DNA of 64,000 bases from positions 7,653,017 through 7,717,016 of the forward strand of contig SCHM01000004.1 of NCBI GenBank assembly GCA_004123355.1. The letters are read 5' to 3'. The notes under the pieces are model-generated. The model had not been told where the DNA came from. It was given only the letters and a program-made list of their open reading frames with translations, and ran no database searches. The translations under genes were made by a program, and so were the position numbers. The DNA comes from Amphirosellinia nigrospora. Taxonomy: Eukaryota > Ascomycota > Sordariomycetes > Xylariales > Xylariaceae. Below, piece by piece: positions 48,288 through 61,300 of the stretch; the first letter of the stretch is position 1; every line of letters begins with the position of its first letter.

Positions 48288-49803
48288 TTCCACTCCATGT
48301 GCTTAGACGTACGGTACCCCTGCCACGAGCCCCTCACACGACAACGGCGACGCCTGACCTTGCCAGAAGAAAAGGAAAATATAACTGCCAATAAAGAAAA
48401 AGGGAAAGAAAAAAAGAAGAAGATATTTCCCTAGTCTCGCATTCTCGATGGGCTCTGTCACGCATGATGGAGTTTCCTCAGAGCTTCACGACGCCCAATG
48501 ACGTATTTCGTATTAGGAGCACCGTGAACTTCTTTGCATGTTCCATCACCTTGTTCCCATTGCTACTTTCAAGATTTATTTTTCGCCATTTATGACTCCT
48601 TCCAATTACACAACCTTATTCACATTTTAATTTCTATCGTATGCGGTACTCATTCTCTCGATCAATCCAACTCAGAATTTGCAAGAAAATCACCGAGAAA
48701 AGCACCAAAAAAAAAAAGAACAGAGTCCATCGGGTTGGATTGTGAGGCTACGTTTGCTGAGCCCAGCCCCACGCCGATCCGTCCGCCCATCAAACCTGGC
48801 GCGGGAGCTGGAGGAGAGAAGTCTATCTGTACAAACTTGAACGTTCTATCTGCTTCACGAAGCCAGATGTCGGCCTCGATACGTCGTCACGAGGGCTTGC
48901 GGCTAGGCATATTATGAACCGGCGTTCTCAGTACCACATACGTACTATTTAATTTTGGGACTTGGTTTTTTGTTCGGTTCATTTTACTCTATAGTGGGAT
49001 AAGTTCCTACGGAGATGAGGATGAGAAACTTAATCGGATGGATGGGCGATGCACCAGTTGGCGTCATTGAAATTCATGGCGTGGCGTTGAATGAGGAAAC
49101 AGGAACAGGGGGCATGCTTTCATGTAGACTGGCTTGGTTTTTGCTTCAGAGCGTGGAGTTACGGTTGGGTTGTTCTGTCTGTCTCTGTTCTGAAAAGAGA
49201 GGCACTACTGGGCTGGCTGGCTAGGAGATGATCAGCCCCAGCCGGGAGCGAACGAAACCGATTATACACACATATACACAAAGTGTTACGAGGTCCTGGA
49301 TGGGATGGTGTATAATGCATTATTATAATAATAGAACGATGACTCCCGTCGATAGGATGGGAAGTTGTCGAAAAGCGGATGTTAGTCCAGCCATGAACAA
49401 TAATTACTTGTTATGAACCCGCCGGCTTATCCGTCGTGACCTGCACTGCTTACCTATCTCACGACACATCCATCTCCCATCTATCTACTACTACACTCAA
49501 AAGCGCTAGTCGCCGATATGTGATACAGTAGTAACTAAAACAAGTGAGCTCTTCCGATCCGACTAACCTGGGTACTTAGTAACTAGTTCTGACCAGCTGT
49601 AACTGGAGGGTCGCATCGCGCGCAGAATCATACCCCAAGTAGAAATTACGAGCAATGCCATCTAACCAACTCGTGATATGGATATTAAACTAATATCATG
49701 CGACCCACCGCCAAATTCGACAACACACCATACCCTCTTCAAAAGCGCTAGCGGTGACTTCTCGCTTATCGGGTTGCATACTCCATCCGCGCGTCGGGGC
49801 GGC

Positions 49804-49865
49804 TCTACTAGCAACTCTACTAGTAACTAGCAACTCTACTAGTAACTAGTAACTCTACTAGTAAA
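49804..49865 (+). repeat. short CTACTAG/AACTAG tandem array
   Basis: Imperfect copies of CTCTACTAG(T/C)AA and AACTAG(T/C)AA in about 62 bases, rich in ACTAGT palindromes. It does not lie in a gene. Confidence 0.8.
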
Positions 49866-50313
49866 CTCGGGATGTGGCGGCGGACGAGTGGAGTACATAC
49901 TTTAGGTATGTACTATGTATAACATCGGGAGTGAATGGCGCTCGGGTCTTTTGATGCCGACTGCTTGCGACGTTTCATAAGCAATTTATTATCGACTTTA
50001 TGCTCAGATGTCATCGTGTACAATATACACTAGAGAAATTGATGTGTTGCTTTGATAAATTGATTGAATGTTTGTCAGACGTCTACTATTGGTCTAAGAG
50101 GAGATGCAGTAATATCAATTGACACTTCACGGCAGTACTCAGATTAGAAGAGGATTATTTTACAATTAGTAAGATAGCGGCGTATGCAATTTAGTACCAT
50201 CAATCTTGAACTACGGACCTCCATTAAGCATGCCTCAACTCCTAGGTCCTGGTGACATTATTAATTGCGTAGTATATACACATCTCGTAGTATAGCTTAA
50301 CTCGATAAGCCGC

Positions 50314-50346
50314 GAAAGAAAGAAAGAAAGAAAGAAAGAAAGAAAA
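50314..50346 (+). repeat. (GAAA)8 microsatellite
   Basis: Eight uninterrupted GAAA units just downstream of the PKS 3' end. Confidence 0.9.
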
Positions 50347-50508
50347 TAGAGAGAATTAAAGCACTTTTGATCGATGAATCTGTTTCATCAACGCCACCCC
50401 CCGTCTAGTATTCTATTCATTCCATCGCCGGTTTTTTGGTAAAGTAGCTTGCGTTTCTGTCGACTGAAAACGCAATTGTAAATAGGGAGGACATATGAAT
50501 AAGTCCCT

Positions 50509-53500
50509 TCATTGCTTAGTAGACCCCGCTTTCTTCATCTCGGCACGGGTTTTGAGGAATTGCTCTGCTGTATCCAGGCACACTGTTGAATCTAATTAGC
50601 CCTGGTCTAGAGAAGAAGAGTAAAGGGATAAATTGGAATAGGGTAATCCATTCAAAGGTGTAGAAAGAGAAATGATAAAGGCGAGAAGAAAGGAAGAAAA
50701 GCGACAATCAGGGAAGACTCACGCTTCTCAATACTGGGCGTATCAAGGATTTTCAACAGTGCAAAACCAGAGCCGAGATGTGTCGTGAACCACCTGAGTA
50801 CCTCGACGGCGGTGATAGAGTCGAGACCCAGGTCGGGTAGGCTGCTCCCGCGATCGATCGCCGCGCCCTCGGGGAGGCCCAAGAGGGTCCGCAGCCGCTG
50901 CTCGAGCGCAGTGCCGATGGCATCGGCCACAACCGCCGGATCGTCATAGCCCGCCAACTCCTCCTGGAAACTACTGCTCTTCCGCCTCCACTCCTCGGTC
51001 TCCTTGGCTTCCCCATTCCGCTGCGCGAGATGCCCGAACCGCGGGTCGAGCTGCCAGTGTAGCGGATGGGGCACGTTGCGACGATACCGGCGCAGCCCCG
51101 TGGTGATTTCTCCGGGACCGTTGTTGCCAACTGGACGACCGCTGACGATGGCCTCGAGGAACATGTGGTGCAGATCTCGCTCCGAGATGGGCGGGTACCC
51201 CTCCCTCTCGAGACCGCCGTAGAGGTCGTCGCGCTCGCGGTGCAGGAACCCCAGGCCGTAGATGACCCCGATGTTGAGCGCCGAGCCGGGAGGCCCCGTC
51301 GCCGGCGGGACGCGGCGAGCCCGTTCATGTACGAGTTCGCGGCCGCGTAGTTGGACTGCCCCGCGTGGCCGCCGACCGCCGCGAACGAGGATGTCATGAT
51401 GAAGAAGTCGAGCCCGGGCTCGTCCGCGCCGAAGAGGGCTTCGAGGTTGGACGACCCGATCGTCTTGGGCGCGAGCACGCGCTGCCACGTCGACAGGCTC
51501 ATCTCGGCGAACGCGCGGTCGTCGAGGACCATGGCCCCGTTCACGACGCCGCCGACGACGCCCGGCATCGCCTCGGATACTTTCTGTTTCAGCGATACGA
51601 GGCTCTCAATGCTCGTCACGTCGGCCTCCTCGATGCGGATGGTCGCATGGTAGCTCTTGCTCAGATGGGCGACCCAGTGCGGCGAGGTAGTGGGTGGGTT
51701 CCGGCTCGCGAGCACGATGTTGCGCGCTCCGCGGTCGAGGAAGAGCCGGCACAGGCTGTGTCCAAAGTCTCGCGTCAGGCCGAAGAGGAAGTACGTCTTA
51801 TCTGGGAAGAGGAGTTGCTCGTCGGTTGTGTGGCTGACCCGACACATCGCACCAGAATCGCGCTTCCAGTCGACCAACTGGAAAAGGGGCAGGGGACCGG
51901 ATCGGGACTGCAGCTCGGCGAGTGATACCGTAGTGATAGACTCGGGCATCGTCGGCGTGGCTTTCACGGCCAGTGACACTGCTTGTTTCCAGATGGCCTG
52001 GATCGCGAGATGGTCGTCCCCGCCCATGCGAGCTTTGGAGCCGAACAGATTGAACCCGGGAGTGACGGGGATCGACGCTGCGAGTCTGTGGGTGAACTCG
52101 TGGCCTTCCGGCAGGAAGTCTAACACGGTTGCGTCTCGTGGAAGGATCTGGCTCAACTCTTTCATCGGGGTTCGCGGATATAGACGTAGCAGAGTATAGC
52201 GTCTAGGGTCGCCAGTTGCTATGTTGGCGTATAGCGATGGCTCTGTTTCAGGTGGTTTGACTTGTCAGCTTCCTCATTGCGATACACATGGACAAGTGAG
52301 AATTGTTGAGCTGACGGCAGAAACAGAAAAGGGGACAGGGGACAACTTACCAGCATCGTCATCACACAGTTCTATGACGATGACTTTAGGACCTAAATGT
52401 GATCCCAGAGCCGTGACTTCCACTAGGCGACTAGCTAACTCTAGTCGGGCGCAATAAGAATGAGTTGTTCGCTATGATGGGTCATAGATACACTCGTCAA
52501 AGCCACGATGTATCGAACAAGTTGGTGTAGTACTGTCGGGCTTGGAGGCATGTCTCCCTGCAGCACGATCGCCTGCTCAGCTGGGCAAGTGATGTAAGAT
52601 GAATTCACATCCGACAAGGCGACCACGTGCTCCTCCGTCTGCCATTTTCGTCCCACGCACACATAGCCGGATAACCTCTCGTTCAGCTTCAGCGGTAGTG
52701 CAGAGCTGTACTCCACATGGATGATCATGTGGCCTGGAGGTGGCTCACAGATATCGCTCTCTCTGTCTTTGAGCTCGAAGCGGACAGCGGTGGGTGACAC
52801 TTGTTCGGGGATGAGCTCAACACACTGCAGAAGGGTGCTGACGGGCCTCGTGACGATGCGGCGTAAGGCGTTCACCCTGTCATTGCCGTCCTTCCACGGC
52901 ACCACACGGGGAATCAGTCGTCTCCCGTTCTCCATGTAAATCTCAGGCTCTGGCCTCCATTGGGAACTGCCGACTGCATGCCTTTCGGCGGAGGCGAGCC
53001 GAGAGAAGTTCGTGGCAATTGTCCTGGCAGGCGATTCGGTATCGGTCGGGTCCAGGTCCAGCACTTGCAGCTTTAGGTCAGCTACCTCGGCCGCAATAGT
53101 ACGGAGAAATCCAAAACTGGCCGCGTGCTCGGGGTTTCCGCTACGCCCGTCGCGCGTCACCCAGAGCATGGTCAGGGCCGGGCGGAAGAGAGTGCGCAGC
53201 TGGTTCATCCTGTGCTCCGTCATGTTCGACATAAGCGGCTCCTCGAGATCGGCTAGCATGATAGCAGCGGCGCAGGTCCCCAGATCCTGCGCAGTCGCGT
53301 CGTCGAGAGAGCGACAGATGGTCTGGCCATAATAGGGGCCGAGTTGGTCTGGTAGACCGGCGACTAGCTGATCGTCGCTCTGCCCAGATACGCCTCGAAT
53401 CAAGAGGAGTGTATCGGTTGTGGTGCTGCTCGCCATTGTCTCAGATAGGATGCCAGGTTCACGGAACTGGCGCACGAAAATGGAGCCGACTGGGTAGAAC

Positions 53501-56500
53501 TGGTTGGAACCCCTGGCCTCTTGGATGAAGCCGCAAGTATCGAGAGTATCCTGCCAGAGCGGTGGCGTGGTGGGATGACCAACAAACGTTCTCGACTGGG
53601 CACCGAACACGGGTTTGGGCGAATCTATTAGGACCAAAAACGCCCCAGGTTTCATAACCTCACTAATATTCTTCAAAGCTTTGGTTTGGTCGCCTTTGTC
53701 CAACATTGTGGTCGGGAGAATCACGAGATCCAGCGAGGCTTCAGACTCGATCTGGGCCGCTAGCTTTTCATGGACGTTAACATCTCGCTCCTGGACTCCC
53801 ACGGCAGACTGAATAATTGTGTTGTAACCTGCGGAGGATGGGTGTAACTCGTTGCTGCCGACGATGAGAGACTGAAATGATTCGCCAATAGCAGTCAGTA
53901 TAGACTGATCAAGTCCCGTCTGTGCTGTGGCGAGGTGCAGAATATTCATCGAGGGATATCGATGTGCGATCTGCTTCACAATGCGGCCGACATGGTTTCG
54001 GAAGATGGAAACTTGGCGCGCCTCTTCCTCGATGAACGACAGGGACGTGGAAAATAGGGTTGCGTCTAGTTGACCAGCGCCCCTGAAAGAATTCAAGTAG
54101 TCAGTGTGGTTAGAGCGGCGAATGATTTCGTCAATTGCTTCGCGGGTGTCACTCGACAACATTCTATTGCACGCGCTGTGAAGATAGAAAGCGGCGATTC
54201 GGTGACAGCTCTCGACTAGAAGGATATCGTCGCCATCTAGGGCAGTATCATCAGGGCCAACAATTTCGTCTTCCGGATCGACATCCATCACCGTATGGAG
54301 GTATAGCTCTACATCATCCCTTGGGCTAGTATGGGCCCAAGCACGGACGACGAGCCCTTCGACTTGTATCTCTACTTCTCCAGCCTGGTTGGAGATGACA
54401 GCATCAACATCAAGAGTGGCTTTTGATGCGTCGACTGGCGGTGTGCAACGAGAGATTTGTGTATCAACGGTCAGTGTCGCCTTAGGGTCGGCCGCGGCGC
54501 CGCCCTCCAATGCAGCAAGGTTAAATAATATCCGGTCGATCTTTGTCGGCAGGAAAGATGTCCAGAGTGACCTGTTCAGATGTTAGTTCATCTCACCATA
54601 ATAGACCGTGGCACCTTCGACTCACCCGTCGCCCGGAGCTGCGTAAGCCAAGAAAGCCGGTTGGAAACAAGCGTCAAGCGTTGCCGGGCTGACCTTCAGC
54701 TTAGTGGTATCGTTGGCGTGGAGCCGGCTAAGCGTCGCGCAGCAGGACTCATAGTGACGGCGGATGGAAGAGAGGGCCTTGAAGGGACCTGTATATTCCA
54801 GGCCGATTGCCTTCATCATCTCGTAAAAAGCCTCTGGATCAGCGGGCAATGTTTCGGATAAAAGGGGTTGCCTGGGTGGTAGGGCACGCATGAAAGGCTC
54901 CCCCAGAACAATGCTCATCGAGCCACTGGCGTTTTTCTTCATATTATGCGTGATATTAGAAGTTTCGGCAGGACACGAACACAGGTCAAATCTAGCGTCA
55001 ATAGTTGAGCTGTTTTTGTCACCGGCCGAAAACCTAAGGCAAAAGACGGTTTCGACACCAGGGCCACCTTGGTCAATGGCAATGCCGCTGGATATATCAA
55101 TGTCGCGAAGCTCGACTAACGAGGCCTTTCGGTCACCAAGTAGGCATCTTGCCGCATCGAGTGCCATGACACAATAGGCTGAGGCGGGTAACAATGCTTG
55201 ATTCTGGAACTTGTGGTGTGCCAACCACGGGATATGATCCAAGTGCAAAATGTTTCTCCATTTCATCTCGTCAGCGCTATCCTCACGACTGCGAATGCCT
55301 AGAAGCTCATGGGGCTCGTCGGCCCGGAACTGGTACTGGTGGGAGATTCGCGATTCCCGCCAGTAGTTGACGGAGTGGTCGAAAGGATAAGCAGGAAGGT
55401 TGAAGAGTCGTGATTGGAGCAAATCTGGCATGGAGCACTGTTCAATGTAGTTGCCAAGGTCAATTGACTTGCATCCAAATCTGGACCACATGAACCCGAG
55501 GAATTTCGAAACAGACCGCCCGCTATCGCCCGATCTGTCTAGGGGACAAGAGTACGGAATGATACGATCGGGGTTGTGAGCCATGACGATCTGCGTGAAA
55601 GGACCCTGCAACGCTGGATGAGGGCCAACCTCTATAGCGCAGTCAAATTTATCACTAGACTGCGTCAAGGCGTATTCCACAGCACCGCGAAACTGCACTT
55701 TGCTGACCATGTTGTCTGCCCAGTATTGGCAGTCGAGATCGGTGGCTCCGGTCAGGGGGCGATCCTCCACACTCGAGATCCAGACGACTCCGTTTCCTTC
55801 GGGGATGGGTGAAATGCCGTATTCTCGTAGAGCCTCTACATATTGAACGGCGGGCTGCGTCATATGGTGTGAATGATAGGCCGTGTCGACATACAAGACC
55901 TTGGGGATTTTTGCTGGATGACCAGCATATTATAAGCTTGCTGGATGTCATCAAAGTCACCAGACAGCGTCACACTAGTCGGGCTGTTGCTTGCTGCGAT
56001 GCAGATGCCGCCATTGAACAGAGGGTCATTACAAAAACCCAGAGCCTCGCTCTCGGACATGTTGGTTGCGAGCATGCCACCCTTTTGGCCACGCTCGCCG
56101 CCGGCGAGATGTGTGCCGAGGCCTCGGTAGTAAGAGACGATGATGGCATCTTGTGCGGAGAGCCGACCCGCGGCGTAGGCGGCAGCGATCTCCCCCGACG
56201 AATGCCCGATCACGGTGTGGAAGTCGATGCCGATGCTTCGCAGAAAGTCGACGAGGGCGATCTGTAGGGCTGTGCAAAGAGGTTGCGACACGGCTGCCTC
56301 ACGGATGCGTGATGTGTCCGAGTTCGCCAAGATCTGTCCCTCTAAGGTCCAGGTGGATGGATGGGGGCACGTCTCGAGAACGAGATCGAGCATGCGGATG
56401 GTGTCACGGTAAACGTTGTTCTGCTGTAGGAGCCATCTGGACATAGTCGGCCACTGCGCACCTTGACCGGTGAAGATGCCGAGGATGCGCAGAGGCGACT

Positions 56501-58277
56501 CTCTGGAAATAGACCGGCCATGGGGTTCGCCGGGAATTGTCGATCTATTTGCGACGAGGAGAGAGTCTAACACCGCCAGGACCTCGGTCTTGGTAGAGGC
56601 AGAGATGGCTACCCGATATGAGAGATCCGAGCGGTGAGAGTACTGATGCCATGCCAGCTCGAGAAGGTCGACTTCGGTCTGGCTGAGGTATACCTGTAGG
56701 ATTCGACTACGTCTCGCAAAGATTTGGGCGAGGCCGCCGAGAGAACAATGGGTAACTGCATGCCGTTGTTCGGGTGTGGCTGCGCCGCCAAGACGGACGT
56801 GGCTTCGTCCGACCCGGCGGATCGGCCCCGAGTGGCTGGGGCGACGCCGTGGAACTCAGGGGTGTAGGCCTCGATGATGGCGTGTGCATTACTACCTCCG
56901 AAACCAAACGAGTTCACGGAGGCTCTGCGAGGTTGTCCGGGAGGGGGGTCGGGCCAGCGTAACAGGACCATGGGGATCTGGAGGTTCCTACCGAATGGTT
57001 GGATTTCGAATTCATATACTCGAATGCAGATTAGGTGGTACAAGCCCGCACTTCATACTCCAGATCACCTTGAGCACGCCTGCAGGCCAGCGGCCGCCTC
57101 TGTATGTCCGATCACCGTCTTGATGGATCCAACCAGCAACTTCTTTCTGGGAGAGACGAGGAGAGGACGAGGACGGAGACAACGAAGACGAGGAGGAGGA
57201 GGAGGAGGACGACGACGACGACGACTGCAAATTGTTTTGGCTGAGACTAGAATCGGGAAAGAAGGCATTATGAATGGCAATGGCTTCCTGGGGGTCGCCG
57301 GCTTGGGTTCCCGTGCCGTGAGCTTCGAAGTACTGGCATTGGTGCAAGGGATTGCTAGAATCGAGGCCGGCACGTCTGTAGGTGTCCCGGATGAGCGTCG
57401 CTTGAGCTTCCGAATTCGGTTGCGTGATCTGGGCCGTCCTGCCATCGGCGTTGATACCAATTTCGCGAATAACGGCTTCAATCTGGTCACCATCGGCGAG
57501 AGCAAGGGACAACGGTTTTACAATGAGGGCAGCGAGGCCTTCGCCGCGGGCGTAACCATCGGCTCTGGTGTCCCACATGTGGCATTTTCCGGTAGGGCTC
57601 AGCAGGCCGAGAGCGGACTCGACGACGAATTGGTTCGGCGCGAGCATGAGATTGGCGCCCGTCACACACGCCATAACGCAGTGGCCATCGCGCAAGCTCT
57701 GTATAGCCAGATGCAATGCGACGAGACTGGAGCTGCATGCAGTGTTGACGCTGAGAGAAGGGCCTTGGAAGTTGAAGTGGTAGGAGGTTCGGTTAGGGAC
57801 AATGGCAGGCGAGTTGCCCGTCGAAAAATGTTCCGGCGTAAGAAGCTGATCCCGCGAGGCGAGAAGCTCGTAGTCATTCGTCATGCAACCTGAGAAGACG
57901 CCAACTTTCTTACCACTGTATTGGCTGAGAGAGATGCCGGCAGCTTCCATGGCTGAGTAGGCAAGCTCGAGCGAGAGGCGCTGCTGCGGGTCAATGGCTT
58001 CAGCTTCCTTAGGGGAGATACGAAAGAAATGAGCGTCGAAGGCGGCCGGGTTGACCCCGAGCCAGTACCCCTTGATGGAATTAGTCGTGCCATGGTGCTT
58101 GGGGTTTTCATGATAGAAGCCCCGGGCAGTAAATCTCGAGGCGGGAACCTCGCGTGAGAGGTCATGAGGGTTGCGTATAAGATCCCAAAGCTGAGAAGGT
58201 GAGTTCACATCGCCAGGGAAGCAACAGCTGCTTCCCACAATAGCAATGGGCTCCGAGGGATTCGATATATAAGCCAT
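50509..58277 (-). CDS. highly reducing polyketide synthase of the PKS-NRPS type, ending after the ACP
   Basis: Domain order on the minus strand: KS (from 58277; [15 protein letters not shown] with active Cys, a Ser14 tract, then [16 protein letters not shown]), AT ([25 protein letters not shown]), DH ([11 protein letters not shown] and LDACFQ), a C-methyltransferase-like region, a pseudo-KR/ER-zero region like that of PKS-NRPS enzymes, KR ([33 protein letters not shown]) and ACP ([11 protein letters not shown]). Introns: 54572-54625, 52243-52350 and 50583-50722. The last exon encodes [13 protein letters not shown] and stops at 50509, so no NRPS, thioesterase or reductase follows. The methyltransferase glycine-rich motif is degenerate ([10 protein letters not shown]), and the DH motif HxxxGxxxxP has Asn in place of Gly. 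Frames break near 57150, 57083, 57020, 55912, 52446 and 51290; several are repaired by one base in a run. The start could also be the ATG at 58334. No tailoring enzyme neighbours it; the product is unknown. Confidence 0.8.
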
Positions 58278-58334
58278 CTCGAGACTGACAGAGGGAGTAA
58301 GTAGTTTAGAGAATTCAAGAATTAAAGGTTTCAA

Positions 58335-61300
58335 ACCAAGATGGGTGGTGTCAAGTATAGACCGGATTGCAATGATGTATGGTTGAAGAGAGTAGGTTAG
58401 GAATGGAGGAAGGATGGAGAGTCAAGAGGAGTTTAAGTAGACGAGGAAGGATTAAATATGATTATGGGAGCTGAGGCGTGGGTCTTCGTGTTCGAAGTGT
58501 TTATACAGAATGGCATAACCAACAAGTCTTCAGCCGCGCGGCATAGCTCACGATCTTAGGCCATGTACCTAGAGTAAAGCACCAACAAACGTACTGAATC
58601 GGAATGTAGGCAATGGACCCGCTAGGTTTGAAGGGTTCAACGCCCTAATGACATCGTGGAAGTAGTCGGCGTCGTCGAGCACCATTTTGATTTGTGCATA
58701 AGCGCCAAGCCCCCTGCTGTGTTGATTGCTCCAGGACCCAAGTCATATTTCCATAATCTAGCCGTGAATGGACTGAATAAGAGACGATGGCAACGCCGAG
58801 CCATTGTGTTATTCGAAGAAGACACCCAGTTAGAATAAAAGACATCGGCGTTAGGACTATAGAGTACTCACCCTTGGTGAGCCATTTCACGAACACGAGA
58901 AAAAATTCCTCGATGTTAAAACAATATCCAGAGTTGAGTAGCTTGAGAGTTACACCGAATGGGTCGCAGCAGTGACGAACTCGAAAGCTGCTAGTAACGT
59001 TTTAATCTCAAAATGTGTTCATCTGCTGTATAACGACAGACTACACGATCTTTCGTGGGACAATGGTAACCTGGCTGAGCGGATACAATGCGGTCTAACC
59101 AGTAATGGCGGGCATTTCGGGAGCCCTACGTGTGAATCACTTGTGTGCCATTATGGAAACCCAGATGCGAAGTTTTCCAAGTTAAACCTGTAACATCGTT
59201 AACCGTGGTACGAACTTATATCCCTTTTCATCTTAAGGTACGAAAGGGGCGCCTGTAAGCTCACAAGTAATCACTTGTCCTTATAAGGCTAATATGGGAT
59301 TGTGAATAACCAGCACTTATTTTTGGTGTTAGTATAAGAACGGCTTAGTGGAAGTCATTTCAAATCCAAATCGTAGAAGTACCAACTGTGCAAACACATT
59401 ATTTGCACCGCTGCATCCTTTGATAGCTGTAGGGCCTAGGGAGCAAGTTGTATAATCACGTTGTAGATGTCCTGGAGCGGTGAATGCATCAAGGAAGGTA
59501 CACTAGGATCCACCTAGCGTGATGCGAAAGAGCTCGAGCTCACGACGATTTTCGAAATACAGGCAAACCACTGGGGTAAGTGAAACACGTCTTCGACGGG
59601 TCATCGTGGCGGATAAGTCTGATCGTCATCCGGTAGGCTGCACTTGTACCACTGCACGTGGTGTCTGTCTGCAGAGCCTCCTAGGCATGACGTGTCCGAT
59701 TCACCTCCGATGAGTATCTGAGCAGGAGAACGTCGGAATGCCCTGGGCACATCGTGTGCTGAAACTGTAATTTAAGCTGCAATGTTGCGGGCGGAGCTCT
59801 GGGCACCTTGGTCCTACCTCATTTGCAGAGTTTGCTGAAATTTGCCATTATCTAAAAAGTTGGGAGGACAGGTATCGCAAGACCTATAGTTGTTATCCTA
59901 CAACTTCTCTGGGAAGCGCAGACCTAAGCTACGTCAGTTCGAAAAACCTATCATGTCTCCATTGACTTGAGGCTCATTGAAGGGGTTTGATGTGGCGTGA
60001 GTTTGCTCCGATTGAGACACGCAGTCGCACGGCAGTTGGCCATGATGAGGTAGGAGCTGTGTTTTCCCCGTGGCTGAGTCGTGTTAAACCTAGCCTAATG
60101 TAGTGTAAGTAGCGGATCTCTCGAAGAAACGACGGATCTTCAAGAGGGCGCGGCCGAATTTGAAGTTGTTTGTGTCGATTTCTAGGTTGACGCCCGTGGG
60201 GCTGTGGCAAATTATCTTGTCACGATGATGAAGAAAGGAACCGGGAGGACATGGTCGGTTTGCCTTTAAGTATCGCTCACATTTCCCCCCAATTCATTCG
60301 TTGGCAGGTTGGCTTGAGAACATGGCATTGGTGACAGGCTCTTCGGTTCGGCGGGACCATAGTCATGACTCAGATAGTTTTGCAAAGTTTTCCTGCGTAG
60401 ATGCCCGAAGGCAGCTTTTTGCTATGGATCTAGAAGTCCTATAAGTTAGCCCTAGTTCTTCGGGGGTTTCTTATTGTGCAACTTACACTTATTCCTAGTA
60501 GAGCTTCGGTCAAGTTGGTTACAAAAGTCTGGGGGCGATTACTAACGCCGAGCGCTCCTACTTGTTATAATCATTCATAGTTGGGAGTAAGCTCGCGTAT
60601 TGAGTTGAGATATTTGCAAGTGTCTCAAACAACAAATACGTGCGTTATCACGCTATTTACATCTGACGTAGTGGGGAAAGGACAAGCTCTGCCAGGGGAC
60701 CAAGGTTTCAAAAATAATACAATATGTTCTAGTATGAGGCAAATGCAAGGTAGCCCCGAAGCACCCTGCCCATCCTGGAGGCGATACCTCAAGCACATAC
60801 CGTATCAAGGGCAAGAACGACTTCTCTGGGTGATTTAAGTGTTTCGAACGAACCAATCTCTTTTAAGTACCGGATATTACAGGAGATTACAGGTAGCTCA
60901 TGAGTACTGTCTGACCGTATTGTGTCCTGGTAGGGTCCGGTTCTGTATATTATCGAATAGAAAATACATAGAAGTAGGAATATCCAAGAATGGATTAATT
61001 GCCGCAATTGGTGGTGAACGCTAGTCTATTTTGTTCCTTCAACATTCGGAGTGGAAGTAGGGAGAGTCGATTGGTTGAAGTCCGTGGATCTTGCCATGGT
61101 AGGTAATGCTCGAACAAAAGAATTTACTGCGATTACGTTTACTTCTCGAACAGTGCCACGGGTATGGGTGGTTCACCAGATCTCAGACGAGGGTCAAAGA
61201 CTCCGGGTATCTGGATCACATTGTGACGGAGCCAGGTCAGGTCGATCAGATCCCATGTTTGGGCTCAGGTAGGCAAGACAAATGACTGGGGTTGGTGTAC

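Larger units (their letters stand above)
48288..50508. other. intergenic region with short repeats
   Basis: 2.2 kb without a recognisable gene, between the C2H2-like gene and the end of the PKS. It includes A-rich 3' flank (48370-48430), a CTACTAG-type array (49804-49865) and a (GAAA)8 microsatellite (50314-50346). Confidence 0.5.
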
